In this document: one piece after another, positions 8,266 to 16,613 of the stretch
Layout of the letters: every line of letters begins with the position of its first letter
Position numbering within the stretch: position 1 is the first letter of the stretch
DNA from: AP-15 sp035503615
GTDB lineage: Bacteria > Pseudomonadota > Alphaproteobacteria > ATCC43930 > CGMCC-115725
Reading direction: 5' to 3'
Length of the DNA: 64,000 nucleotides
Assembly (NCBI GenBank): GCA_035503615.1
Contig: DATJTI010000060.1
Location: 32,311 to 96,310 of the forward strand
The notes under the pieces: generated by a model
Seen by the model: the letters and a program-made list of their open reading frames with translations, nothing else
Database searches by the model: none
What the model was told of the DNA's origin: nothing
Program-made: the position numbers and the translations under genes

Positions 8266-8296
8266 CGTCCCCGCTCCGACGCCGCGGAGAGGGACG
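8266..8296. terminator. Imperfect hairpin between convergent genes
   Basis: Arms CGTCCC...CTCCG and CGGAG...GGGACG pair with a small internal bulge around a six-base loop, in the short spacer between the 67-residue gene and the convergent amidohydrolase gene. There is no T tract immediately after it, but the following bases are AT-richer (ttattaaagg). A bidirectional terminator is plausible. Confidence 0.4.
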
Positions 8297-8323
8297 AGTT
8301 TGCGTTATTAAAGGTTCAGCTGC

Positions 8324-9472
8324 TCAAGCCTGCTTGAAAAAGCGCGCGGCATTATCCCAGAGCAGCTTCTTTTTGGTTTCGTCTTTCAGGCTTTGCCACG
8401 CCAGGATGTTGTCCACCGAATTCGGAAACTGGCACTCCGAATGCGGATAGTCGGACGCATACATCAGGACTTGATCACCCAAGAAGCCGGTAACATGGTT
8501 GTACATGTCCTCGCCTTCATGGTGTTCGATGCTGCAAAAGAACCGGCCGCTGGACATGTATTCGCTGGGCTTCATCTTCAAATCGGCAGTGCCGCCGACA
8601 TAGACGGCCTGCTCGTCGAGCCGTCGGGCCCAGAACGGCAGCCAGCCGAACCCGCCTTCGAGCACTCCCATGCGCAAGGTCGGGAAGCGATCGAACAGGC
8701 CGCCGCCGATAAACGACGCGACAAAACGCATTGCTCCCCAAGGGTGCGCGGCGGCGCGGCCGATGAAGATGTTTTCCCACAGATCGAGGTAGCCCGGATA
8801 ATAAGGCGGGTTCCAGGTGAAGCTGTGATTGGCGATCGGCAAATCGTGCTCGGCGGCGGCTTCCCAGATCGGGTAGAGGTCGGGGTGGTCGGCCGGCATG
8901 TCCTTGGCGAGCAACGGCAGCACCGCCACCGCCCATTTCGACTTGCCCCATTCGCGGATTTCCCGCACCGCCTCGGGCACGACCCGCGACGAGGCGACGA
9001 TCAGGCTCTTGAGCCGATCGGGGTGGTCGGCGGTGAAATCGGCCATGTGGCGGTGATAGGCGCGGATCATCCCGACTTCGAGCGCCGGATCGTCGAGACC
9101 GACAACACTGAGCCACGATGTCGGGATCAGGAAATGGGTGTCGACGCCTTCCTCATTCATGTCGGCGACGCGGTTGGCCGGCTGATCGTCCTGGATCCCC
9201 GGGCGCGGCAGTTTGGTACCCCGCCACCGCGTCTCGCGCCCGGTGAAGCTGTCGGCCGGCGCCTTCTCGCCCAACACCCGGCGGTAGTATTTGGTGCCGA
9301 CGCGATACTGGTGCACCGGGTTGCCGCCGTCGGCCGACTGCCCGCTCGGCAGGCGGTACGGCGCCAGTTCCGGCAGCCGGGCACGAAAGCTCGGATCGAC
9401 ATAGCGGTCCAGCACCTCGGCCGCCGGGTTGACGTGGGTGTCGGAATCGTAAGCGCGATAGCCGTTTCTCAT
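8324..9472 (-). CDS. Amidohydrolase-2 family metal-dependent hydrolase/decarboxylase
   Basis: 382 residues from the ATG at 9472 (MRNGYRAYDSDTHVNP), preceded by GGAGAGGCAGG. The family (ACMSD/gamma-resorcylate decarboxylase-like TIM barrels) normally starts with a DxHxH metal site; here it reads DSDTH. NHSFTW, SIEHHEG and YASDYPHSECQFP carry the later His and Asp positions. Relatives decarboxylate or hydrolyse ring-cleavage or phenolic acids. It sits opposite the Rieske oxygenase gene, so a joint catabolic role is likely, though inferred. Confidence 0.85.
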   Translation of the reverse strand: MRNGYRAYDSDTHVNPAAEVLDRYVDPSFRARLPELAPYRLPSGQSADGGNPVHQYRVGTKYYRRVLGEKAPADSFTGRETRWRGTKLPRPGIQDDQPANRVADMNEEGVDTHFLIPTSWLSVVGLDDPALEVGMIRAYHRHMADFTADHPDRLKSLIVASSRVVPEAVREIREWGKSKWAVAVLPLLAKDMPADHPDLYPIWEAAAEHDLPIANHSFTWNPPYYPGYLDLWENIFIGRAAAHPWGAMRFVASFIGGGLFDRFPTLRMGVLEGGFGWLPFWARRLDEQAVYVGGTADLKMKPSEYMSSGRFFCSIEHHEGEDMYNHVTGFLGDQVLMYASDYPHSECQFPNSVDNILAWQSLKDETKKKLLWDNAARFFKQA

Positions 9473-9490
9473 CCTGCCTCTCCTTCCCCT

Positions 9491-9523
9491 CGACGCTCGC
9501 CGGCCTCCGCGACGCTCGCCGGC
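9491..9523. repeat. 14-bp direct repeat, 19-bp period
   Basis: CGACGCTCGCCGGC occurs at 9491-9504 and again at 9510-9523, just upstream of the amidohydrolase ribosome site. Confidence 0.8.
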
Positions 9524-9600
9524 GCATTCATTCTTTGACCGTCCCATCATAGAAGTGGTGCCGAATGTTGTCGATGGTCGGGGACGGAATCGGGAAGGAG

Positions 9601-11031
9601 CTAGCGGACAACGCGATCGGCGCCGTGGTGGGTTCTCCTCGGTGCGGTGCCGCTGGCTGCGAGGTATATCGCCTTGTTGGTTTCGATGTTGTAGGCGAGC
9701 GGGTGCCGGCGCGCTGGATATTGTGGGCGGGCGACGATGCGGGCGGCCAATTCAAGATGATTACCGATGTCAAAGTATTCGATCGCGTTCTTGTGATAGC
9801 GGCCGAATTGCAAAAAGGTATGCGTGCGGGAGGCGATCACCCGGCTGCCGAGTTCGAGCGCTTGAGAAATCGGACCTGAGGAAGATTGTCCAACCTCAAG
9901 ATACGGGAAGACCACGACATCGCAAATCGCCATGCCCGAAAGAAATTCGGCGTCGCTGGTGGCACCGAGGAAATGGATTCTTTGCGATAAATCTTTGGGA
10001 TGGCCGATCAGCAGATCGCGCATCGACGCGTCGACCGCAACCGACACCGTCGGCCCGGCGCGCCCGGCACCGGCCCGCATCCGCTCGGCGATATTGGTAT
10101 CGACATAACCGGCATCGAACAACAGCGAAAGCACCGGGTCGATCGGCTGGTGTGCCTTGATTTCATTCGGATGCACCCCGCCAAAAATCAGCAGATGGTA
10201 ATTCTTGGGCAAATGATGCAACGCGCGAATGACCGTATCGAAGCCCTTGTATCGGCCGAGAAAGCCGAAGATTCCAACCAGCTGGGCATCTGGTGGGACC
10301 CCGTCCAGCAACGGAAACTGGTCACGGGAAGCGGTGCGGCGGATCTCATCAGCTTCGTCTTCGCCGAGAAAGGACAGCGGATGATCGTAGACGTTGCGCA
10401 ATCCGTGGACATATCTCATATGCCACTGTTCGCGGCGCGTATGGACGATGATCGCGACCGGTTTCAGCCGCTGCGCGCGGCGCAGATGCGTCGCGATGCC
10501 GGCGGATAACAGGTGGGCGCGATTATATGCACCCCGCAGGCTGATCGCCTTGCCGAAATTGAGCTTGAAGAGCTCGCGACAGAAGGTCTTGAAGTTGAAT
10601 TCCTCGGCCTCGAACACGGTGTGAAACGTGACCGAAAGCCGCGGTGCGGCGCGGGCGAGCCAGGTGAAGCGACGAAAGATGTCGCGGCAGTTGCGCCCGA
10701 GGGTGCCATGCTCCAGTTGCAGGTTGACGGCGTCGAACTCCCTGATTTCCCGGCAGATCTCCTGGATATGGCGATCGGCGTAGCGGCGCACCCGCGTGTG
10801 GGTCGAGCGCAGCAGAAACTGGTTCAAATCAAACACCGTGATATCGAACGCTTCGGCCAGCTGCTTTTCGAGACTGCGCGAATAGGCGGCGATCCCACAC
10901 AGATCGCTATACGTCGAGATCAGCGCGAGTCGCGGGCGGGCCGGCGGGCGCAGGGCGACAAACGGCGGCGCGCGGACAGAGCCGCCGGGGAACAGCAAGG
11001 GTCCACTTGTCTTGAACTCGACACTGGCCAT
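9601..11031 (-). CDS. Glycosyltransferase (GT-B, group 1-like) of the polysaccharide-export operon
   Basis: 476 residues. A GT-B donor half is visible: LVGIFGFLGRYKGFDTVIRAL starts the C-terminal Rossmann domain, IHFLGATSDAEFLSGMAICD precedes VVVFPYLEVGQSSSGPIS and ALELGSRVIAS, the positions where GT4-type enzymes contact the sugar nucleotide. The N-terminal half has LALISTYSDLCGIAAYSRSL, typical of glycosyltransferases that begin with a GIA(T)Y motif. It is the last gene of the unit formed with the KpsE/KpsT/KpsM-like genes, 41 nt after the KpsE-like stop, so it probably builds or modifies the exported polymer or its lipid anchor. Confidence 0.8.
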   Translation of the reverse strand: MASVEFKTSGPLLFPGGSVRAPPFVALRPPARPRLALISTYSDLCGIAAYSRSLEKQLAEAFDITVFDLNQFLLRSTHTRVRRYADRHIQEICREIREFDAVNLQLEHGTLGRNCRDIFRRFTWLARAAPRLSVTFHTVFEAEEFNFKTFCRELFKLNFGKAISLRGAYNRAHLLSAGIATHLRRAQRLKPVAIIVHTRREQWHMRYVHGLRNVYDHPLSFLGEDEADEIRRTASRDQFPLLDGVPPDAQLVGIFGFLGRYKGFDTVIRALHHLPKNYHLLIFGGVHPNEIKAHQPIDPVLSLLFDAGYVDTNIAERMRAGAGRAGPTVSVAVDASMRDLLIGHPKDLSQRIHFLGATSDAEFLSGMAICDVVVFPYLEVGQSSSGPISQALELGSRVIASRTHTFLQFGRYHKNAIEYFDIGNHLELAARIVARPQYPARRHPLAYNIETNKAIYLAASGTAPRRTHHGADRVVR

Positions 11032-11072
11032 GTTCGTCTCGCTCTCGCCGGCTGGGCCTGCGCGGCCGCCGT

Positions 11073-12377
11073 CTACAACAGGTGATCCCGCACCGACCGG
11101 ACGGCCAGGCCGCCGATCGCCCAGACTGTGAAGGCGATCAGAAACGTGACGGCGAGCGCACTCCAGCGATGCGGGTAAAGCGCTTCCTCGGGCAGGCTCG
11201 GTGGCACAAAATCGGCAACGTAGATTTGCTGGCGGTCGGCGTTGATCCGGGCACGATCGAGCCCTTCGAGCGCATGTTGGTAGGCGCTCTCGGCAAAGCG
11301 CCGCTCATCTTCGAGTTCGTCGTAAGAACCCATGACCTGAGAGAGAGCTTGCGTGCGGGTCTTCGCGGTCTCGGTGACCTCGCTTGCGATCGCCTGCTGC
11401 TGCGCTGCGATCGAACGGATTCGCGCTTCGAGGACCTGGACGGCAGGCGCATCGTCGCGCTCGAATTCCTTGAGCGTCGCCAATTCGGTGTTGGCGCCGA
11501 CGATTTCGTCACGCAGCCGGTCGGCCAGCCCGGCGCTCGCATTGGCGCTCTGGCGAGGGTCGATCAGACCCTGCTGGTCGCGATAATCGCGCAGCTGCCG
11601 CAAGGCGATACTCAGGCGGTGTTCGGCGACCCGCACCTCGTCCTTGGAATTGCGCACCGCATCGAGCCGCGCCCTGGCCGATAATCCATTCACCAGCGCT
11701 TCGGACGATGCGAGAATGCCGCGCGCCAGGGCCAGCGCATCGTGTGGTGTGAAGGCACGCGCACGCACGACGATCGTCCCGTTGGTCGGATCGAAAAACG
11801 CATCGACCTGGCCGCGCCAGTAAGTCACCAGCGCCTCGATCGGCACCGGCGGGTGCAACCGCGACAGCCAATCGGCCGTCGGCGGCGAAAACAGCCGGCT
11901 CAGATCGATGGTCTTGTCGAGATCGTCGATGATCGCGCGGCTGCGGATATATTGAACGACCGCATAGGAATCGACACCGATCTGCAGCCGCCCGACACCG
12001 GGCTGCAGGAAGGTTCCGGGTGTCGTGAGAACCGGTTCGGCAGACCGCAGGCCAAAGCGAAATTCGGCTACATATTGATCAGCAGCAATCAAGAAATAAT
12101 AGATCGCAGAAATCGTGACCGGCAGGATGACGAGCAGGATAAACGAGATCCACCCGTAGGACAGTCGCCGGCGCTGCGGCTGTGGGCGCCATAGCGGATG
12201 CGGTTCGGCCAGGAGGGCGATTTCGCCACCCGACCCTTGGCCATGGGCGGATGGGCCATGGGCGGATGGGCCATGGGCGGTTGGGAGGCGTGCCGGCGCG
12301 AATTGTCCGGCGGGTTGATCGACGGTATCGGGTGGTGCCGCCACAGGCGCGCGTGTCACCGACAGGGGTTCCGGCAT
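11073..12377 (-). CDS. kpsE: KpsE/CtrB/BexC-like capsule export inner-membrane protein
   Basis: 434 residues with the polysaccharide co-polymerase topology: cytoplasmic head, membrane segment at WISFILLVILPVTISAIYYF (about 95-115), a long periplasmic coiled-coil region (roughly 200-370), and a C-terminal membrane segment SALAVTFLIAFTVWAIGGLA. These proteins bridge the ABC exporter to an outer-membrane channel, which is not encoded in this window. The start ATG overlaps the KpsT-like stop by one base (TGATG). The N-terminal head contains a three-fold five-residue repeat (AHGPS). Confidence 0.85.
   Translation of the reverse strand: MPEPLSVTRAPVAAPPDTVDQPAGQFAPARLPTAHGPSAHGPSAHGQGSGGEIALLAEPHPLWRPQPQRRRLSYGWISFILLVILPVTISAIYYFLIAADQYVAEFRFGLRSAEPVLTTPGTFLQPGVGRLQIGVDSYAVVQYIRSRAIIDDLDKTIDLSRLFSPPTADWLSRLHPPVPIEALVTYWRGQVDAFFDPTNGTIVVRARAFTPHDALALARGILASSEALVNGLSARARLDAVRNSKDEVRVAEHRLSIALRQLRDYRDQQGLIDPRQSANASAGLADRLRDEIVGANTELATLKEFERDDAPAVQVLEARIRSIAAQQQAIASEVTETAKTRTQALSQVMGSYDELEDERRFAESAYQHALEGLDRARINADRQQIYVADFVPPSLPEEALYPHRWSALAVTFLIAFTVWAIGGLAVRSVRDHLL
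12239..12283. repeat. 15-bp in-frame repeat x3 in the kpsE-like gene
   Basis: Unit GGCCATGGGCGGATG at 12239, 12254 and 12269 (last copy with one change). Because 15 is a multiple of three, it encodes tandem AHGPS pentapeptides in the cytoplasmic head of the KpsE-like protein and keeps the frame. Confidence 0.95.
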
Positions 12378-13039
12378 CAGACCGCCTCCTGCAGCAGGCG
12401 GTGATAGTGGGTCAGCGCCGTATCAACGTTTTCATAGAGAGACAGCGAGCCGTCGGCGAGGATTGCGCCGCGATCGCAATATTGTCGCAGGGTCTGCGGA
12501 TTGTGCGTCACGAGGATGATGTCGCAATGCGCTATGCGGGCGCGAAACGCCTCGGCGCATTTGCGGCGAAACCGCTGGTCGCCGATTTCGGTCACTTCAT
12601 CGATCAGGTAGACATCAAAATCGATGGCCAGGCAGGCGGCAAAGGCGAGCCGCGCCCGCATGCCGGCGGAATAGGTATTCACCGGCATGTCGAAATATTC
12701 GCCGAGTTCGGCGAACTCTTCGATATAGCCGATCGTTGGGCGCATCGCGGCACCGTAGATGCGGGCGAGGAACGCTGCATTCTGGCGGCCCGACAACGCG
12801 CCGTGAAAGGTGCCGCCAAAGCCGAGTGGAAACGAAACTCGCGCCCACCGCCGGACCACCCCGCGATCGGGCAGTTCGGAGCCGGCGATCAGCCGGATCA
12901 GCGTCGATTTGCCGGCGCCGTTCGCGCCCAGGATACCGAAATTATGGCCCGATTCGAAAAACGCGTTGGCATCGGCGAGCACCGTCCGGCGGCCATGGTG
13001 GGTGCGGTAGCTCTTCGCTACGTGCTCGAGGCGGATCAT
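12377..13039 (-). CDS. kpsT: KpsT/CtrD/BexA-like polysaccharide ABC exporter ATPase
   Basis: 220 residues, the usual length of capsule-type exporter ATPases without a C-terminal sugar-binding extension. Walker A is GANGAGKST (38-46), the signature loop is YSAGMRARLAF, Walker B is FDVYLIDEV, and the switch His is in LVTHNPQTL. It energises export of a lipid-linked polysaccharide through the KpsM-type permease, whose gene overlaps it by ATGA on the upstream side. Confidence 0.92.
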   Translation of the reverse strand: MIRLEHVAKSYRTHHGRRTVLADANAFFESGHNFGILGANGAGKSTLIRLIAGSELPDRGVVRRWARVSFPLGFGGTFHGALSGRQNAAFLARIYGAAMRPTIGYIEEFAELGEYFDMPVNTYSAGMRARLAFAACLAIDFDVYLIDEVTEIGDQRFRRKCAEAFRARIAHCDIILVTHNPQTLRQYCDRGAILADGSLSLYENVDTALTHYHRLLQEAV

Positions 13040-14985
13040 TGCGGTTCGTACAGTTGACGTCGCAGACTGCGCTCGAGGACCAGTCCCGCCAGCAGGACCA
13101 GCCCGGCGACGGTCAGGAGATAGGTCCGATCGAGCCAGTGGGGGTCATAGTCCGGGAAAAAGCTCGAACGAAACCAGTCGACCGTTTGCAATACCGGGTT
13201 CCAAGTGAGGATGTTGCGAACCCAGTCCGGCATATTGCCGGGGACGTAAAAGATGCCGGAACAGAAGTATAGCATCCGGGTCACCTGCGGCCAAATCTTG
13301 TCCCATGACTTGAAGAACCCGGTGATCACGGCATTGATAAAGCCGCAGCCGGCAGCGAAGACCCAGACCGCGGCTAGCGATGCCGACACACCCGCCAGAT
13401 TGACGGGCAGCGTTGCGAACCCGAACGCGCCAAAGCCCGCCAGCAGGATTACGGCCACGATCAAATCGGTGGCCAGTTCGAGCAGGGCCCGTGCCAGGAT
13501 CACGTCGAATGTGGTGACGAGCGGCAACTGCAGCAACGAGCCGTTTGCCGTAATTGCGTAAGTCATGCTGCTGCTGGTATGAACAAATAAATGATATGGG
13601 ATGATCCCTGTATAGTAGAAAATAAAAAATTGCGTGCCGATGGGCGGCTGGCCGTGCATCAGAACGGCAAAAAACAACGATAATGTCAGGATATGCAAGA
13701 TTGGTTCGAGTAATGCCCAGCCATACCCAAGGGTCGAATCGCCGAATCGGGTGCGGGTCTCGCGGATGACCAGGGCATAGATCACCCGCAACTGGGTTTG
13801 AAAGCCGCTCCACCAATTGGAGTGGCACCGCGGCGAGCGGTCCGAGCGCGGGCTGCGCTCACCGAGAACGAGATAGTCGCCATCGATGGTTTCGAGCCGG
13901 CGGTTCAGCACGTGGAGCAGCGCGCGCGCATAGTCCTCGTCATCCGGCGCGGTGCTGATCAGTTCGCCGCCGAGTGCGAGCGCTTCGCGCAATCGGCCGC
14001 TGTCACAAAAGACGGTCAGCTGGGAGCGCCGGGCTGCCGGGTTTGCCGGATCGAGCGCGGCGGCGCGTGCGAGCGCGGCCGTCGCCTCGTCGAAGCGGCC
14101 CAGGCGATACAGCAGGTTGCCGCGATGCAGATGATATTCGGCCTTCCCCGGTGCCAGAACCAGTGCCCGGTCGATCGCCGCCACGGCGCTTTCAATATGG
14201 CCGCGCTGCATCTGTGCCGCGGACAGCAGGCGATAGCCGATATCGTCCTCGTCGGCATTGGCGAGGCTCGCCATCAGCAGCTCGGCCGCGTCATCGAATT
14301 TGTGCGAGCGCAGCAGCAGCTCGGCCGCATGCTGGGCGGCAGCCCGGTCGCCCGGTGCCAGCGCATGTGCCCGCAATGCCAGTGCAAGGGCCATGTCGGT
14401 ATTGTCGAGAGCAAGCGCCACGGTCGATAGCTGGCGCAATACGGCGCCATTGTCGGGGTCGATTTCGGCCGCTCGGGTCAGATGCCCGAAGGCGTCCGCA
14501 TGCCGTCCCGCGCCGGCTAGCAGGCCGCCGGCATGAAGGGCGAATTCGACCACATCCGGCGCGATCTCGCAGGCTTGCACGGCATGGGTGATGGCCCGTG
14601 CGAGGTCCCCTGCGGCCGCGCATGATCCGCTGGCGTGGCGATGGCCCTCGGCCCAGCCGGCACGGCATTCGAGCAGCCGTTCATAGGCTTGCGCCGCTTC
14701 CCGATGGTGCCCGCAATTGCTGAAGAGCCAGGCGCAAAAATCGGCGATCGGCTCCGCCCCGGGGGATAGTGCGAAAGCCGCGCGGGCGCTGGCCATTGCG
14801 GCCTCCCGCTCGCCCGCATAAAAGAGGCTCTCTGCCTGGCGACAGTTGAATGCAGCCTGTTGCTCGGCGGAGCGCACCGGATCGCCGGGCAGCGCCCTTT
14901 CGTCCGCCGCGATGCCGTCGCCCGGCCCGGAATTGCCGTTCGCGTCGGATGAAGATGCGAGGCCGTTGTTCAAGGGTTGCGTCAC
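13036..14985 (-). CDS. kpsM: TPR-KpsM fusion: tetratricopeptide domain plus ABC-2 polysaccharide permease
   Basis: 649 residues. Residues about 45-370 form a run of TPR-like helical pairs (for example AYERLLECRAGWAEGHRHA, DAFGHLTRAAEIDPDNGAV and RFDEATAALARAAALDPANP). From about 395 the chain becomes a KpsM/CtrC-type permease: VIYALVIRETRTRFGDSTLG, WALLEPILHILTLSLFF and further membrane segments to the C-terminus. Ordinary KpsM proteins are near 260 residues, so this is a fusion within one uninterrupted frame. The start is a GTG with a weak ribosome site and could lie further in. It is the first gene of the export operon. Confidence 0.85.
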   Translation of the reverse strand: MTQPLNNGLASSSDANGNSGPGDGIAADERALPGDPVRSAEQQAAFNCRQAESLFYAGEREAAMASARAAFALSPGAEPIADFCAWLFSNCGHHREAAQAYERLLECRAGWAEGHRHASGSCAAAGDLARAITHAVQACEIAPDVVEFALHAGGLLAGAGRHADAFGHLTRAAEIDPDNGAVLRQLSTVALALDNTDMALALALRAHALAPGDRAAAQHAAELLLRSHKFDDAAELLMASLANADEDDIGYRLLSAAQMQRGHIESAVAAIDRALVLAPGKAEYHLHRGNLLYRLGRFDEATAALARAAALDPANPAARRSQLTVFCDSGRLREALALGGELISTAPDDEDYARALLHVLNRRLETIDGDYLVLGERSPRSDRSPRCHSNWWSGFQTQLRVIYALVIRETRTRFGDSTLGYGWALLEPILHILTLSLFFAVLMHGQPPIGTQFFIFYYTGIIPYHLFVHTSSSMTYAITANGSLLQLPLVTTFDVILARALLELATDLIVAVILLAGFGAFGFATLPVNLAGVSASLAAVWVFAAGCGFINAVITGFFKSWDKIWPQVTRMLYFCSGIFYVPGNMPDWVRNILTWNPVLQTVDWFRSSFFPDYDPHWLDRTYLLTVAGLVLLAGLVLERSLRRQLYEPQ

Positions 14986-15427
14986 TCTTCGTCCGACCGA
15001 CCGGCTGAAAGGCGCGCAGAGGGCTTGCCCGCTGGCAGCGTGCGAAACCTCGATGCCGTTGACTGCGTTATGAAGCTATTGCCTCAATTACCGTATGCTT
15101 CGTCAGGGAACCGTCATCCGATTCGTCACGCCTGCGTCAAAAGCATGCGCCTCGCGCTGGCTGACGGGTGCCGGCTCCGAAGCGGGTCCAGGTTCGCGGC
15201 ACGGGCGCAATATCCGCAAGCCGCATGTCCGAGGCAGCCCGGCCCGGCCAAAATCCTCGCAAGACGCGGCCGATTTCTCGTCTGGTGCTGCTGCCCGGAC
15301 GCTTCTAAGCTGAGGGTTCGACGGTCATCGAGCGGCATATCGACGAGCGAGCGCCGTCTGCGCCGACATCGTGGCCCGGCCTGCGGGTGGCGGGGGGGCC
15401 ATTGCGCGGCGGAAGGAGCAACGCGGG
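14986..15427. other. Divergent intergenic region, no gene seen
   Basis: 442 bp between the divergent TPR-KpsM operon and the LLM oxidoreductase gene. No frame in it shows protein-like composition with a ribosome site. It is less GC-rich around 15060-15110 than its surroundings, which would suit promoters in both directions, but I cannot define a convincing -35/-10 pair or a regulator site. Confidence 0.6.
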
Positions 15428-16483
15428 ATGCCGTTCGAGTTCGGAATGTTCCATGAGTTTCAGTGCCCGGCCGGAACCAGCCAGAAGGCGGCCTTTGCCG
15501 AGTCGTTTGCCCAGGTCGATGCGGCCGAGCGCTGGGGGCTCGACGCGATGTGGCTGGCCGAAATCCATGTGGCGCCGGAGCGCTCGGTCTGTGCCGCACC
15601 CTTGACCATCGCCAGCGCCATCGCCGCGCGTACCAGGCGCATGCGGATCGGCACCGGGGTTCAGGTCCTGCCATTGTGCCACCCGCTGCGCATTGCCGAA
15701 GAAGCGGCGACAGTCGACCAGATCAGCGAGGGGCGGCTGATTTTCGGGGTCGGTCGCAGCGGCTTTCCGCGCACCTACGAGGCTTATGGTGTGCCCTATG
15801 GGGAGAGCCGCGAGCGCTTTGCCGAGACCCTCGACATTCTGAAGCGCGCCTGGACCGAAGACACGTTTTCATATCAGGGCCAGTTCTACTCGTTCAACAA
15901 TGTCCGGCTGACCCCAAAACCCTATCAGCAGCCTTGGCCCGAGATCCGCATTGCGGCCAACAGCGCCGATACCTTTCCGGCGATCGGCAAGCTCGGGCAC
16001 GGGGTGTTTGTCGCGGTCCGTCTCGGCACTCTCGAGGAGCTGGCGCCGAACATCCGTGCCTATCGCGAGGCGTGGAAGGCTGCGGGCCATCCCGGCGAAG
16101 GCCAGGTGTTTTTGCGCGCTCCGGTGTATGTCGCCGAGACCGCGCGGCAGGCCCGTGAAGAGCCTGAAGAGAGCATCATGTATTTCTACCGGTATCTCGG
16201 CGAGCGGCTTGAGGATTCGGCGACGCGGGCCGGAGTGCGGGCGGTCGAGGACCGGGCGGCGCGCGGCCGACGCCTGCAGACGATCAGCTATGATGAAGCG
16301 CTGCGCGACAAGATCATCGTCGGCACCCCGGAGCAGGTGACCGACCGGCTGACGGGTCTGCGCGAAGAGCTCGGCCTCGACGGCATCCTCGCCGAGATGA
16401 ATTGCGGCACCAAGATCCCGAACCAGCGAGTGCTGAAATCGCTGCAATTGCTGTGTGAGAAGGTCAAGCCGCAGTTTCACTGA
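15428..16483 (+). CDS. LLM-class flavin-dependent monooxygenase
   Basis: 351 residues from the ATG at 15428 with GGAAGGAG nine bases upstream; longer in-frame starts lack this. Luciferase-like barrel: MPFEFGMFHEFQCPAG at strand 1, WGLDAMWLAEIHVAPERSV, RMRIGTGVQVLPLCHPLRIA and EGRLIFGVGRSGFPRTYEA are typical LLM motifs for binding reduced flavin. The IVGTPEQVTDRLTGL segment near the end is the usual flavin-phosphate loop. Such enzymes oxidise long-chain, sulfonate or aromatic substrates with FMNH2 or F420H2; the choice here is open. Confidence 0.88.
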   Translation: MPFEFGMFHEFQCPAGTSQKAAFAESFAQVDAAERWGLDAMWLAEIHVAPERSVCAAPLTIASAIAARTRRMRIGTGVQVLPLCHPLRIAEEAATVDQISEGRLIFGVGRSGFPRTYEAYGVPYGESRERFAETLDILKRAWTEDTFSYQGQFYSFNNVRLTPKPYQQPWPEIRIAANSADTFPAIGKLGHGVFVAVRLGTLEELAPNIRAYREAWKAAGHPGEGQVFLRAPVYVAETARQAREEPEESIMYFYRYLGERLEDSATRAGVRAVEDRAARGRRLQTISYDEALRDKIIVGTPEQVTDRLTGLREELGLDGILAEMNCGTKIPNQRVLKSLQLLCEKVKPQFH

Positions 16484-16550
16484 AGCGGCTGCCGAGCCTC
16501 TCCTCGCAGTGCGATCAGAGGTTTGGCAGAAAGATCAGGGCTTGAGGCGC

Positions 16551-16576
16551 TGCTCCCCGGACCGGGCCGGGGAGCA
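16551..16576. terminator. Perfect 10-bp hairpin between convergent genes
   Basis: TGCTCCCCGG (16551-16560) pairs perfectly with CCGGGGAGCA (16567-16576) across a six-base loop, 68 nt past the LLM stop and 38 nt before the end of the convergent gene. There is no T tract in either direction, so termination would be stem-driven. Confidence 0.5.
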
Positions 16577-16613
16577 AGCTGGCTGAGTGAGTGAGTGGCA
16601 GGCGCGGTCGGGT

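Noticed and set aside
15059..15100. TTGACT near 15059 as the promoter of the LLM oxidoreductase
   Set aside because: No acceptable -10 hexamer at 16-18 bp and more than 300 bp to the start codon.
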